A model generated the notes under the pieces. It made no database searches, was not told the DNA's origin, and saw only the letters and a list, made by a program, of their open reading frames with translations. A program made the position numbers and the translations under genes. Below are positions 18,768 to 32,700 of a DNA stretch of 64,000 nt, piece by piece (position 1 is the first letter of the stretch; every line of letters begins with the position of its first letter). Source of the DNA: Anopheles merus (Eukaryota > Arthropoda > Insecta > Diptera > Culicidae); assembly GCF_017562075.2 (NCBI RefSeq), contig NC_054082.1, positions 7,074,050 to 7,138,049 on the forward strand, in the 5' to 3' direction.

Positions 18768-21700
18768 GATCGGACCTGCACACGGGGCAACACTGAACGC
18801 CAGCCACCACGGTGTGAGCTGGCAGAAGAGGAAGAAGAAGAAGAAGCAGAAGTGGAAAGGAAAATGAAACCAACACGCACGAGTCTGCGCCCCAGCGTTC
18901 GGTGTGCTGCGTTCGAAATGCTGTGTGCGCGCCTGCGAGGATCGCGATTAAGTAATGGCCAAAGTGCCTAAAATTAGACACCACTTTCCAATGGACGGCG
19001 CGCGCGAATCATCATCTCGCACACCACGGTGGCTGCACCGGGCCCGTAGGTGTGTGTGTGTGTGTTTCTCCAAACGCTGTGCCATGGAAGCGATTGTTTT
19101 GTTGTTTGTACCAACGGTATGGTGCAAAAACCAAAAACGACACGACACGAAAAAAAAGCGGCAGATCGATGTGTTCCAAAAATGAACTCCTTGTGTTTTT
19201 GTATCTTGACGGGAAGGCCAACCAGCGTTTCTTGAGGAGCGTTTGTTTAATAGTTTTTCTCATTTCACACAAAATCATCCAAATCGCTTTCTGTTTCTCT
19301 CTCTCTCTCTGCCCTGCTAAGAGCACTCTACTCGTGACGGGAACCACTTGAAAGATTGCATTGTGAGCAGTGTGAGTTTTTCTTGCCTTTTAAAGTTGCA
19401 TTTCAGTTGCATTGCAACGCCTGCATGTAGTGTAATTAATTAGAGCTGGGATGAATGCATTAAAACGTTGTTTGCAAGCTCACGTTTCCCCCTCTCTTCA
19501 TTGCCTTCCATTTTCGGTACGGACAGCGTAAAGCGTACAGATTTATTGTCTGTTTATTGCCACACACGCACACGTTTTAATAACCTCAGCAACGTCGTGA
19601 TTTTGCTCGTTCCTTCCATTTGCTCTGCGTCCTTCGCGAGCTTTGCGATTGCAAAAATTTCAATTTTCAACTCATTGGCCTCGCAAGCACAAAATGCAAT
19701 TGTGAAATGCAGTTTCCTGCCCTGATTTACTACCGCTTCTTATGTGCAATAAATTCCATTTTTGCACCATTAAAACATGATTTAACTCACTTTCGCAACA
19801 ATGGAGGCGCCCAGCCCGTCTCGTTGGAGGGGGTAGAAAGGCACGTTAACAAGCGGGTCGGCTTTTCCGCAATTTAAATTATCCAAAAATTATTACTTTT
19901 AAATAGTTTGAATTCTTGTCTCGGGGGTGGGGAGTGACATTAATGTGCATCCAAAACTTGACAACAAATCGTTACAAACATTTCCTCCCGCCGCCAAGGC
20001 TCGCACCTGTGTGCTGCAAGCAATTATTATTATTACTTCGCGTTCCGAGTCGTGTCCTTTACCGATCCATCATACACACCATCGCTGGGCCAGGTAGCCA
20101 AACAGCGTATGCACTAATTAGCATTGCCTTGAACCAAAAAATGCGGGCAGGCGGCTAGGCACCCATACCCCTTCGCCCGAAAGGTCCAGATTGCAGTGCA
20201 TAATTGCATCGCGCGAAATTCCTGCCCATTAATTATGCGATGCTGCGATGCTGATGTGCGGTGGGTTGTCGGGTAAGCAAACACCCGGAGTTTGGTGCTG
20301 CTGATGCAAAAATGTGTTTCGCCACACACACGGGATTGTATAATACTGTGAAATAGCTTCACGCGCTATCGAGCGGTTGAGGATTAAAAATAATCACCCT
20401 TTTCTGCTTTGCTGTGGGCAGCCGATGGGACGATAAGAACGCCCAGAACTGGACAGGCGAACACGGGCGAGGGGATGCGATCGGGGACGGCTAGCTTTGT
20501 TTATGTGCCGCCCATTAGTCATGGCCTCGGTATGCGATGAGTAACAGCATCGAGTACGTGCCGCAAGTGTCTCGTTTTCGAGAGACTTCTCCCGGCCCAA
20601 AAAGACGCCGACCGCCGAAAAACAACCCCTTAACATGACAAGTCTCACTCACTCACTCACTGCCCTCACCGGCACATTGTCAATCAGGTTCGCCTTCCTT
20701 CGTTGCGATGTGACGAATGATTGGAAGGATGATTTCCAAGATGCGCCCGGGCAAAAAGGAGGAAAGGCAAAGGTCATTAGCTAACTGCTTTCTGTCAATT
20801 TGCCAACCTTCTGCCGTGTGTGTGTGTGTGTGTGTGGGTTTGTATTGGAGTGTGAAATTGAGCGTGCTAGTATCGAGTATCCCATTGCCCCAGAATGGGG
20901 TTAAACAAGCAACGCGCCCACTCGATCGGTCCTTGACCATTGGCCCATGTCCTTGCGCACACGGAATGTACGGATCGGAACAGGGGAAAAGTGCGCATGC
21001 GTCCACCGCCAAAAAAAAACGTTCGCCAAGGTTCGAGAAACAACTCACAATACCCGGTGCCACATTGCCTTAAGTGACGTACCAGTCGCATCAAGTTCTA
21101 TCTGTGTGTGTGTCTGTACGGGTGATCCTTCGGGGCAACTACATTTTCCTCGCCCGCAACGTTCGAAAAATGATAGATGTATAAATAAACGGTCGATTCA
21201 TAACGGCCATGTATCTTGCGGGCTAAAAATAAGTAACCGGCAGCACCTTTACCCTTACCTTCCTTCTTCCGCCTTTGCCGCGATGCTCGCGTAAACAATG
21301 CGCTCGGGGTGTGCTGGTTGCAATTTTTTGGTTTAGATTTAAAAACAGCAGCACCGTTTCGAATGCGATTAAAAAGGATTAGTTCTTTTTTTAAAATAAA
21401 TGATAACGTTCTTCGTTTCCCCGCAATACCACCTCTAGCCACACTCGCTTCAACATGGCAAACGAAGGCGAACTGTAAGAAGAGGCTCTGCGCTAGAAAA
21501 GCCATCCATTACCGCTCGCTAGCTGTCATAACAGGTGAAACTAATAACGCACGCTTTAATGCCTGCTCAAGCGCTTGGCCATGCATATAAAACTCCACGT
21601 CACGATCACGATCGTGTGATATATTAAGCAAAACAAATATTTGCTTTTCTTACTCTTCGTACGCTTTGTACGATCGCGCTTTATTTCGCATTCGCGCTCG

Positions 21701-22387
21701 ACCGACTCGAGAGCATCCTTAATATGTTGCCCTGCCCAGTGATCAAGAGCAGTGAATGTTACTCCAATTTTTAATACTTTTTTCCATCGTTGATATCGGC
21801 CATCTTTTGAAGGACTTGATCATTACTCATAATATTTTTTGTGGACACATCCAAAAATAGGTTTATTAAGGTTGGCATTTTTGTGTGTGTCCAAATCTTT
21901 CAACTGATGATGTTTACTCGATTCCACTTGCTTATAAACAACTAAGCATTCATTTGAAGATTCGTTTGAAGTCAGTTTTAAGGCCTCAAATATTGATTCT
22001 ACGATAAAAAACAGAAAAATAACAGACGCTGTTTGAGATCATCAGTAATTATGGAGGCTTTGCGCATGAGACTTTCCTCGAAATCATTGCAAAGTGCTTT
22101 GTTTTGCCCATACTTTAACCGCTTGGCTTACTTTTACATTGTCCTTTTACAAATCCTATAAATCACTGTAACAGCTCATCATCCTCGTCACCATCATCAT
22201 CATCATCGTCGTCCGATCCGATAGCCAGCCACCATATTCGCAGGCCGCACGAATGATGCACGATGCCAATTCAGTGCAGTGAAAAGGTCATTTCTCTTCC
22301 CTGCCCAGCAATAATGTCATCGAGATGCTGCTTTCGAAACACTTACCAAGCTTCCAACGGTCGATTCAATGCACTTTCAATGGACCT

Positions 22388-22418
<31 letters not shown>

Positions 22419-24044
22419 CAGGGTGTTTTTGTGCTTTCTTTTTGATTTCTTCAAATGAAACGTTGCACAGCGATAAATGCAGTAGTAGTGCATGGGGAAC
22501 AGAAAAATAACGAGCAGCTCGGTTGACATTTTTACAGTCACACAAGAAACACGTTTGACGTGCGGGTGCATTCTATGTGTGTGCAGTTGCGAATCGCGCC
22601 GTCCCTGATTCATACCGATCCATCTCGACCTTGTAAAATGCTGGCCTTTGCTGCCTGCCGTCCAAGCCTTTGGAACGGCATCAGTTCTCGTAGTTGGCTC
22701 ATTGAAAACGCCACCCTCTGCGTTCAGAACCTCGAGCGGAAAGGTATTTAGTAAACTCATAATGCTTGGATAAATAGACGGCCCCGAACGGTTGATGTTA
22801 ATTTGTAATAAAATGTAAGCAAACCTTCCCTTTGAATAGCGACCATGCACCGCTTGTTTTCTTTAGCTCGATCTAGCTGTTTCCCGTTGCATCATCATCA
22901 TCATCATCATCGTTGTCGTCGTCGTCATCCGATATCTTCGTCGCGATGACCTACATTTGGCTTTGAAAAAGAATTGTGTGCACAAGCCTAAGGACAGAAC
23001 AGCAGTGGGGGGGAAAACACAACTCGTGACCCTTGGCGGGACCCAACTGCCGCAACTATTCAAAACCCTCCCGTTCTCAGAAAAGCAATGAAGCGCATAG
23101 GTAAAAAGAAAAACTATTATATAGATAATCAAGAGAACAAACTGCATTATGCTGACTACAGGCTTATGTGGTGGTTGCCATTGCCATACAGTGTAGCAGA
23201 AAGGATGGCTCAACCACTTCCTCAACCTACTTAACATTTGACGGCAACATGCTTGAGTCATCACCGGTGCAGTTGCATTTTTCATACGCTTTTTGAGCCT
23301 ATTTTGCCGGTTCTTTTTATTTTAAAGAGCATTGAAAAGGTATAATGGCACATAGTGCAAACAGTGCTCTTGATGGGAAGCAGTATGTGCTTGAACCCTC
23401 TACGGCAGATTCTAATGAATCTAATTTTGTCTCATGTCGATGCACATTCCACTGAAAGAGTATGAGAAAATAAGGCAACACAAAGCTGACTATTGCCCAC
23501 TGCACCGGAATGATACACCTCGTCCACCTTGTTAGCAGTACAAGTCTAAAAAGTACAGTTTTTACACATATTTGCAAGTACACAGTCTCCACTTTACAGC
23601 ATAACGCACAACAACTAACACACAACGATTGACAGGAGTTTCGCTGTACCCATATTCATTCCCTGCTCAAGCTGTCTGCTATAGTGCACCCAGCGACGAA
23701 GTTCACAAGCACAAGCAAGATACATAAAAAAAACCTCCCCCATTGAAAAGGATTACGAAAATGTTCCGCCACCGCGTGCGCTAATTATAAGGTACAGCAC
23801 TCAAACAACTTTGTAATATTTTTGTGTTGTGTTAAATGCGTCATATGTCAGCGCAAATGTAAAATGCATTCTTTTCTATTATGCATTATGCAACATTTTA
23901 AAACAAATCTCGTATGCCTGGGTAATACATTCTACAAACAATGTAAACAAACAGTAGAAAAATCTTCATTTTTAGGTATGTCTGTCGCTCTGTCTTGCTC
24001 TGAGACACAGTACCAATGGGGTTTGTTTAATTAATAGCACATAA

Positions 24045-24050
24045 TTTATT
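24045..24050 (-). promoter_or_regulatory. Possible polyadenylation signal AATAAA, first symporter
   Basis: AATAAA on the minus strand 574 bases after the stop codon. It is the first canonical hexamer I noticed downstream. The distance is plausible for a 3' UTR, but cleavage is unproven. Confidence 0.3.
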
Positions 24051-24274
24051 TTTTACATTTTTCATACAAAGTCTGCCTTCATACGCCTTTTCTTACAATT
24101 AAATATACGAATAAGTTCCAGTTGATTCCCTTTTCCCTAGTGTTTGCCTTAACGCTGCAGATGCACGATGCTTAATCTTACGCTGCTTAGAGTAACAAGG
24201 TGCGTTGCCTATTAGATCCTACCCGATCAACTTGATTTGCTACTCGTCATGCTGAGAAAAAAAGATCCCTCTTA

Positions 24275-24278
<4 letters not shown>

Positions 24279-24330
<52 letters not shown>

Positions 24331-24331
24331 T
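24279..24331. repeat. (CT)n then (CTTT)n microsatellite
   Basis: About 19 CT units followed by short TTTC units, in the 3' flank of the first symporter gene. Confidence 0.95.
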
Positions 24332-24623
24332 ACTTGTATTTTCTCTTGTACTACTCTCACGCAAACTCACACACGAATGGACACGTCGAATACTATTGTG
24401 GCAAAGTGGCTAGAAAAATAAGTAAACAAATCAAAATCCCCAAATTTTTTTGGGGACGCAAAACAGACGCAACGCCCGCTCCGTGGTGGTTAGATTGGTC
24501 CTAACAGTGTTGTGGCTGCACGTAAACGGTAAGTTTCGCTGAGTTTATCACAGTCTTTAAAGGTGTATATTATTATGCTTGCGAGGAGCCAATGTTGACC
24601 GCTGGTCCGAGGTCGGGCGAACA

Positions 24624-26733
24624 TCAGCGATCCGCTTCGGGGTCTGCCGTCTTCCGGTACACCTCGGGCCGGTCCAGCTTGGGCGGTAGCGGATCCACAC
24701 TGACCACCGTCACACCGGACTGCTCCGAGACCGTGTCGAACCCGTGGTTGTCACGTTCCAGCTCGTCCAGGGGCGACTTCTTGGTGCCACTGTCGGCCGA
24801 CTCCACATCCTTCGGGCGAATGTCGGGATTGGAGATGTACCGGCGCTCCTTGCCCGGGAACAGCTTGCTGCAGTAGTACGCGAACGGGTGTAGCAGCTTG
24901 CGGTCGTACGCATCGTCCGCGTGTGACGTCAGCACGCTCACCAGCGCCCCGACCACCACGGTAAGGAAGGTGCCGATCAGGCTGTAGTACATGTACGAGA
25001 CGGAGTAGATGTTTTCCGGGAAACCGATCGTCCGCTCGAGCGGCGCGTGCGTCGTGGTGTCAAAGTAGGGAAACTCCGACTCTACCTCGAGCGGGGTGTT
25101 TGCCAGCAGCCAGGATTTGGTGGGCTTTGTGATGCCCGAAGAGAAGGTGTCATTTGTGCAACCCTAAAACAGGAGAGTAAACAAACACGTTAGCTGCAAA
25201 GCTCTGTACGGCGGGGTGAGCTGCTGCTAAAAAAGAGACACTCACCTCAATAGTTGTCGGTAGCAGTACCACCTCCTTGGACACGGTCAAGCTGCCGAAC
25301 GTTATCCACAGCGTGAGGATGTGCGACACGATCATGCCGCAAGCGGCACCCTTCCAGTTGGCGATCGGGACCAGCATCGCGAGCAGAAACACCCCCAACA
25401 GCGGGCCCGAGGTGGCCGACGTCATCAGCATGCTGCTCTCGATGACGCCCGACAGCAGGCCGACCGAGAAGCCGACGCCCATCACGATCACGCCGTAGAT
25501 CGAGCCGATGAACTTGATCACGTTCAGCTGCTGCTTGTCGCTGATGCCCTTGTACCGGGGCAGATGCGACAGGAAGTCCTCCCACGTGACCGTGGCGAGC
25601 GAGTTCAGGTTGGACACGTTCAGGCTGAGCGCCCCGTTAAACAGCGACGCCATGAAGATACCGAGCACTCCGGGCAGGTAGGCGAACTTGTCCTCCACGA
25701 AGAACGGCAGGATCTCGTCCATCTTGTTGGTGTAGCCGGCCTTCATCGGATCGCACACGGCGTACACCGCGTACACGCCCATGCCGACGATCCACGCGAG
25801 ACAGAACAGCGCAATCACCACCGGGATGTTGCTCATCAGCGTGCGCCGCACCTCCTTGAACGTGCCCATGCTCAGGTAGCGCTGCACAAAGTTCTGCTGG
25901 CAGCCGAAGATGCTCAGCGACATGAACAGCTGCCCGAGCCAGGCGGACATCGTATCGACGCGCACCGTCGCATCGCCGGTAAAGTTGAAAAAGCTCAAAC
26001 GACCTGCAAAAGAGACTTGAGTGAATAAGGCGAACCCACTGGGACACCCAGCAATAGCTTACTCACCATCATTGGCCGGAATGGTGAAAATCTGCCCGAA
26101 CCCGCCCACCGTCACCATCGACTGGATGATAATGGCCACCGAGATCAGGATCATCGTCACGCTCTGGATGACGTCGGCCGTGATGGCCGCCTTCAGCCCG
26201 CCGAGCAGATTGAACCCAATGCTGATGGCCGAAATGCCAATCAGAGACGCCCAGTAGGGAATCCCTATCACGGTGTTCATGGCCACGGTCGGTGTGTAAA
26301 CCGTGACGCCCAGGTTCAGCAGCGAGCGCACGATGTACGTACCGGACGCGAGACAGCGCACCAGCCGGCTGTTGAAGCGCAGATCCAGATACTGGTAGAC
26401 GGACGTGACGCCCAAATTGAAGTACACGGGGATGAAGATGAAGCACACCAGCGGGTAGGCGGTCACCATGCCGTACAGCGTTTCCCACATGGCCGACCCG
26501 CGGTAGAACAGCTCGCTCGGGTAGCCCAGCACCGACCGTACACCGAGCGTGCCGCGGGCGATCGACAGCATCATCGCACCCATCGAGATCGTCCCGAGCC
26601 CGAACACATAGTCCGCCTTAGTTTTCTCCTTTTTGCCGAAAAACCGGCCCCAGAGAGGGTACAGGGTGGAGAAGATGATGAACACCACGAACACCGCGTA
26701 GTCCCAGATCAGGTCCATAAAGCTGCGTGCCAT
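24624..26733 (-). CDS. Sodium:solute symporter, SLC5 family (monocarboxylate/multivitamin-type)
   Basis: Three coding exons: 26733-26067, 26003-25246, 25163-24624; 654 residues. Many-pass plasma-membrane transporter that couples Na+ entry to uptake of a small organic anion or vitamin (family knowledge); the substrate cannot be read from sequence. Visible SSF features are YVFGLGTISMGAMM near TM2, PSELFYRGSAMW, the SSF motif GGLKAAITADVIQ, CQQNFVQRYLS, and about 13 hydrophobic segments. A cytoplasmic tail of about 110 residues is rich in Asp/Glu/Pro. The ATG follows directly after an acceptor (CTTTCCCAG|ATG), so the 5' UTR must come from an upstream exon. The introns have canonical GT-AG ends with phases 1 and 0. 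The paralogue at 39113-41106 shares the first intron. No close human orthologue can be assigned by eye. Confidence 0.9.
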
Positions 26734-29700
26734 CTGGGAAAGATATGGAAACCCCGAAAAAAGGGGAAAAAACAATTAATTACGTTTGATTTGAAAAACG
26801 ACAGTGGCGACATCTGTGAGCAAATTGTATGTACTAAGTGCGAAACGTTTAATTTGCGCGTGGCCTGTCTTTATCACCAACCGCCGAGATGATAATAACG
26901 GACAGTCTGATTTGCCGCTGCTCACTGATAACAAAAACCCACACGCCCACCGACAAACGGTCGGCCACCAATCGGCAATCGGCCACGGTTCGGGCTGTTC
27001 CGTCGGAGAAACGAAGCGCCAGGCACGACCGCCCCACTGAATGCACGTCTACATACGGGGGGATACGCGTCATTCACGGAGGAAGATCGTGCCTGAATCG
27101 CCAGGCGAGGAACTAGCGGCATCCCGCTTTGGCCCACCGAGTCGAAATGAGCACGCGTGCTCATAATCCTCGTCGATGTGTGCTGCTCCTAACCAGAAGA
27201 TTCCATTAGTGGCCGCACGTTAAATGGCGAATCGCTCCAAAATGGCTCCGAATTATCACCGTTCGATGGCTGCACACAAACGCGCCAGTCACACGCCTTT
27301 GCTGTGACGTTTTCTGCTTACTTACGAAACGCTTCATCGTAGCAACGGTGCACAGGTATACTAGCGGGCGGCCACAATGTCTGTTCGTTTTTTCACACCC
27401 TCCCCCGTCTTCTTTCGTTTCCCGCCCGACGTTGAACGCAATCAATTCGCACTTTTCGTCATCGAAAATGTCACGCGAGCTGATCAGGATGAGGATGACA
27501 CGCTTGCCATTGACTTTTACCCACGGACGCAGGTCGGAACGGTGGGATCTTGTCACTTGAGCGCTTGATCGCTTCTGCAAATCACGTGGTAGCGCCAAAC
27601 GGAAAATCGCACCATTCTTATGTTCCGCACTCTTTCATCCCCTTCCTCAGCTGTATAATTGATCAACAAACACTTCCCCTCGTTAAGCGAAACATACACA
27701 CACACACACAATGGCATGCCAAAAATAGTAACAAAAAACTAATTTGTAGCGAGGCGGCAGTGACCGGAACCGGAACAACACCTTCAGCCCACGAACGGGA
27801 AAGAGCGGGTGTGTGCATCGTTACGGGGTCAATATCGTGCCAGCCATCAGCTAAATCTGGTTCGGAAGCAAACGATGTGCAGGCAGCAGCAGCAGCAGGA
27901 TGCCTCGTTTTGCCGACTGCGGGTGCAAGCTGTATTGACAAACGCATTAACGCTTGCCGATTTGCATTGTTGGGGCTGATTTTCTGCTTGGGTAGAGAGC
28001 GGAATGCTTTTTTTTCGATCACAATTTTTTTTATTTTTTTTTTATTTATTTTTTTTTTTTTTTTGGAATGCCACTGTGTCTAACGATGGTAGTCAAAAAC
28101 TTCCTCTATAGTCTGCTTGCTGCATGCCAACGCAAGTCGATGTAGCCAAAAACCTTTAGCGCTGGTGCGACTACAGCGACTAATGAACGGTTCTCGTGTT
28201 GACAAAGCGATTTTCCGGCCACCGCCATGTCCTCCCTGTGCTGGGTTTGAACGCTCATTATTAACCGCTGACGATCGCGGGTAATGTAGATCAGATGGAT
28301 GGAGCGAGAGAGGCGCAATGTTGCAACAGTTTGCCAAGTGCAACGATTAATGAGTAAACACATTGCAGGTGGCGATGGTACCCGCAATTGCAGTGTATCC
28401 AGTGCGCTAGTCATCGCTCGCTCGCTCGCTCGCTCGTGTTACACAAGCGGCACTTGGTACAGATTTGCTTAGGCTGTGAGTCACTGATCAAATCGATCGA
28501 CACCCCCTTCTGAGCGCCAGTACGTTCGTCTCTTGCTCTCTATGTGCTTGCACTGTTAAGCTGTCTAGCTCGGGAACGTGGAATTGCTTAAAATTTCAAA
28601 TTTCTTTTTAACTTGCATACCTGCAGGCGTTTATAGGCAGTCAACATTTTTGGAGAGAGAATAACTTGTTTCAATTTTCGAACCTCAACTGTGCAGTTTT
28701 GAACAAGAATACTTGCTTCGTACGTTCGCTGCTTCCAACCGATCAACTTCTACTAAACAGGGGGACTTAGCAAACGTGTTCCACTGCCAGATGTCACAAC
28801 AATGCGTAATCAACGGCCCATTTAGCAGCTGCCCGATCAAACTAAATGAACGATGCACTCTTCTTAGCTGCAAAAGCACTGCCCATTTGGACGCCCATTA
28901 GCATCGTGCTGCTAATTGCCCGGCGCCACGACATACGCGCCTCACGCAGCACCGGCGTTGCCCAAATTCCCAACCCAAACCCCTCCTCGAAGTTCCTGCC
29001 TGCTTTTGCCCATTCCCATTGCTTCCTCATCACCTGTACGCCTCAACCCTTAGCCGACCTTTTCCAAACGGTGCTCGTTACCCAGTGCCATCATCAGCAT
29101 CAAATGGGGGCCAAGATTAGTGCGAATGAGTCGAGCGAGCGCGCGCGCCGCTCGTCGTGCATTATTCGCTTGCGCACTCGCGTCCACTCCCGGTTCTGCA
29201 ATTATTAATCTCAATAAACCGCTCCACATGCAGTGTATCAACACACAGAAACACATGTGTTCGCTCGCGTCTCTAGCGAAAAGTGCGTGGGAACAGATCG
29301 TGCCGGTGCATTCCACAACGTGCACTACAATTGGAGCAGGAGATGCGCTGCAGTTCGGGTTCGTTACGCAGCGCACATGTGAGGGAAGAATGGTTCTAAA
29401 AAAATGGGGGACCCGGCCACACACAAACGTGTGTGTGTTTTTTTTTTACAAGGACTGATTTAAGCTATCTTACACCATCGTCTAGAGCGCATTTGCGTAA
29501 GCACCATTTGCCACGTAACCGCGGCATCCGCGGGGCAGGAAGAACCTAAACTGTGCTCATCACAATGTGAGTTCTCAAGCGAATTGAACCCATTTTTCAA
29601 TGCAATAGCAGCGCAACCAACAAAAAATCTACACTAATCCCACCAGCCCCATCCTAACGATCATCTTCTTCGCTGTCTTTAATTACAAATACACACAGTT

Positions 29701-32700
29701 TTTTGAGGCGCGAATCGGATGAAACGTAAGCTTTTGATGCAATCGAGTTCGTACGCTTTGCTGTGACACTTTGCTTGATGGCGTAGCTCCGAATAGCCAG
29801 CAAGATAGAGGGAGCAGCAAAAAAGGGCTAATAAAAACGAACGGTTAAACACTGTTGCCTTGCCGCATCGGCACCGGCACCGGTAAACAATCGGCGGATA
29901 TATTTACCAGCATTTTGCTGCGCTGCGCACTGCACTTCTCCTGCCCTGCTGCACCAATGCGGCGGCGGCTGCTGCTGCGCGTTAGCTCAATGCACGTGAC
30001 ACTGTGGCTGTGGCGGCCGGTAGGGCCGAGTGAGAGGTCGCGGTTTTGAACACTGTGTAAACACTTTTTTTTTGCTTTTCTATGCTTCACTACACCTTAA
30101 GAAGTGATTATGTTCGGTTCAAGTTGTTTGGTTGCCAGCCAAGCCAATCTAGAACAGCGCACCACTCACTTCAAACCCTTGCGTTACGCTACGGGGTGCC
30201 GGTTTGTGTGTTTATGCTGCGTGTTAATCATTCACCCACCGCAGCGAGTCCCACAAGCACCACTGATAAGACCGCCCGACCGGTTCTTAATGCAAACGGC
30301 ACATCAGAACCTAGCGACAAATACGCACACCTGTCGCGACGACGACTACCGCTGGTCGAATGTCGAACGGACTCTGACGCGCCCGACGTTCCGCTGCTAC
30401 TGTCGAACGGCGTCGAACGATCGGTGCCCACTACCACCATTAGAGCTGCTGTACATGTGGTGTATTTTTTTTGCGTGAGGCTTGCGATCGCGATGTTGGC
30501 ATCGTAACAACACACCTTCCCCTGCCGTGTCGAGGGCTACCCATGCCGGGTCGATCGTCGGGTTTGTCGATCAGTCGCCAGAATGGCCACCGAAACCCAT
30601 GATCCTCGGCGCAGCACGTCACGCGGGAAGTAGACGAACAACAGACGAACAGCCTGCTGTTGTCAACTCGCTGTCCGGTTTTTGATAAACGGTTTTGTGT
30701 GCAGTGGGGTTTATGCAATCCGCCCGGCATCGGTACGTGCGTGCCCAACCCGACCACATCAGCTGTTTACGTGCTGCTGCTGCTGCTGCTGCCCGCCACG
30801 GCACGGCACGGAGCCATCATGCGAGCTAACTATACACATTAAGAGCGCTATGCCACAAACCAGTTTGCTGCTTCCCATCGCGACATACAGAAGACAAAAA
30901 GCCCTTAACACTGGAGAGCTGGAGAGGATCGTTTCTTGCAAATGTGTTGTGCATTCTGCTACCACAAAAACCAAATGCATTTCGTGCTGCCCCCTACCAC
31001 GCGCAACTAATTCTAGCAAATACGTCAACGTGGGGATAATTAGTAGTAATGTCACTACTGAGAAACATGGTACGATCACATCAGCATCCGCATCATCCTC
31101 ATCATCATCTCGGTGTGATGTGAACGGAGTTCAAAGGTGTGCCATGTTAGAGCCATCAACTCCCCATACTCTGAGTGACGCTCGAAAACTCGCACTTTGC
31201 GCCTCAGTGTGTACTTGCTACAAAAAGCCCTCTGCGTAGTAGCGTAATCGTTCCACCTACCTTTACTGCGCCCGTATTCCGATTGAAGATCTTCTTCACA
31301 AGAAATGGCGATCGTCTTCGCAGGAAACACTTCGACAGCAACCTGTACACAAACCACACCGTACAACGATCGGTACCGTTTTGATTAGCTCAATCACGCG
31401 TTCAATAGCATTTATAAAGGCTCGACTCGGCCGACTCGGTGACTCAAGTGGACAGCAACCTAACGTCGCTATCTGGCTTATCAGCCGCATCCCATGCCCA
31501 TCCAAACGATCAGGCACGTTTGAGCCCGTGGTGTGTGTGTGTGTGTATCCATTGTCGGCCGATGTCGACTCAAATGCTCAAATCAATCAACCAATCAATC
31601 AGCCTGTTCGGTACGCCCTAGTGGTGGTTCGCACGCATCTTGCTCTCGCGTGAACAGCCACCACACCTGATGCTAATTTTATGACAGACAGTCATATCCG
31701 TCGGCTAGCACGAAGCCTTCTTGCAGGGTGCCTTATCAGATCCTATCGGTCGTATTATTAATCGTCTTAATAGGTAACAGAGGAATGGACATCATCTCGC
31801 GAGAGTTTATTGGAGTTTAATTCGCTCCTGTTTGTCTCGCTCTTAATCCTCAACCATTGAGACTCTCACGGACGGGAAGAACATCGTAACTCGAAACTAA
31901 AGCCTAAAACCCAATTACGCATTCTGTGCTCATACGCCTACTTCTCTCGCTTCAATTTACGAGCATCGCGTGAAGTTCGTTCACACTGCTGCATGCAAAA
32001 AAGAAAGATCTGGGATATTCCCGAATGCGTGCGCGATCTAAAAAATCCCAACCCGACGCCATTTATCTCGCCTCCAAAAGAAAAAAGAAATAAAGGACAG
32101 TACCATCACGTGATCTTCAACCAGTTTAATGTGTATATCTCCCGTCCCGGCCTGTTGGACCGGCTTCCTTGCGCCGCCAGCCGTGACGCAAACGCACCTC
32201 CATGATCTATAGGAAAAGTTCGCCCCGCTCGGCGAAAACAGGTTTGAGCCACAAAACGAAAGGGGATTTTTGGCCAAAACTTTGGATTTGCTTTTCGGAT
32301 TCGGTGGTTGTTATTGTCTCTCCAGCCTGCATTCACCCCGAGCTGTCTGTGGCTCTTTTGCGGGAATCTTTCACCTGACCTCGTCGGCTGGCCGGCCAGC
32401 GGCAGCAGCTGTAGCAGCTCAACCATTCGCGATGGGGAACTACCTTCCCATCCATGGGCTCATGATGTGGCACCATGATGTGCGCGTTCGTTCTTTGATT
32501 CATAGAAACGGTGGATGAATCACCCAGAAGAAGAAAAAAAAAGGGAACGATTTGTCAAGCGTGCTGTGCTATAATCAGCACCTGTCATGTAAATGGTTAG
32601 ATACAACTCTATTAACATGGTCGCCCAAAATAAAGTTCCATTGTACTATTACTTTTTTAGTTATTCTCTCTCTTGTAATGGTGCTTTATTTGCTGTGCCA

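Larger units (their letters stand above)
14394..24044. other. Intergenic / bt 5' region, ~9.6 kb, no coding gene recognised
   Basis: Between bt and the first symporter. Holds a (GT)28 tract (14985-15040), many shorter CA/GT runs, and the candidate bt first exon at 18536-18767. A (CAT)n cluster lies near 22190 and another near 22893. The stretch 15400-24000 is AT-rich and without credible ORFs. Confidence 0.55.

Noticed and set aside
22190..22930. CRISPR-like spaced repeats at the CAT-rich tracts
   Set aside because: These are simple trinucleotide runs without spacers, and the window is eukaryotic nuclear DNA.
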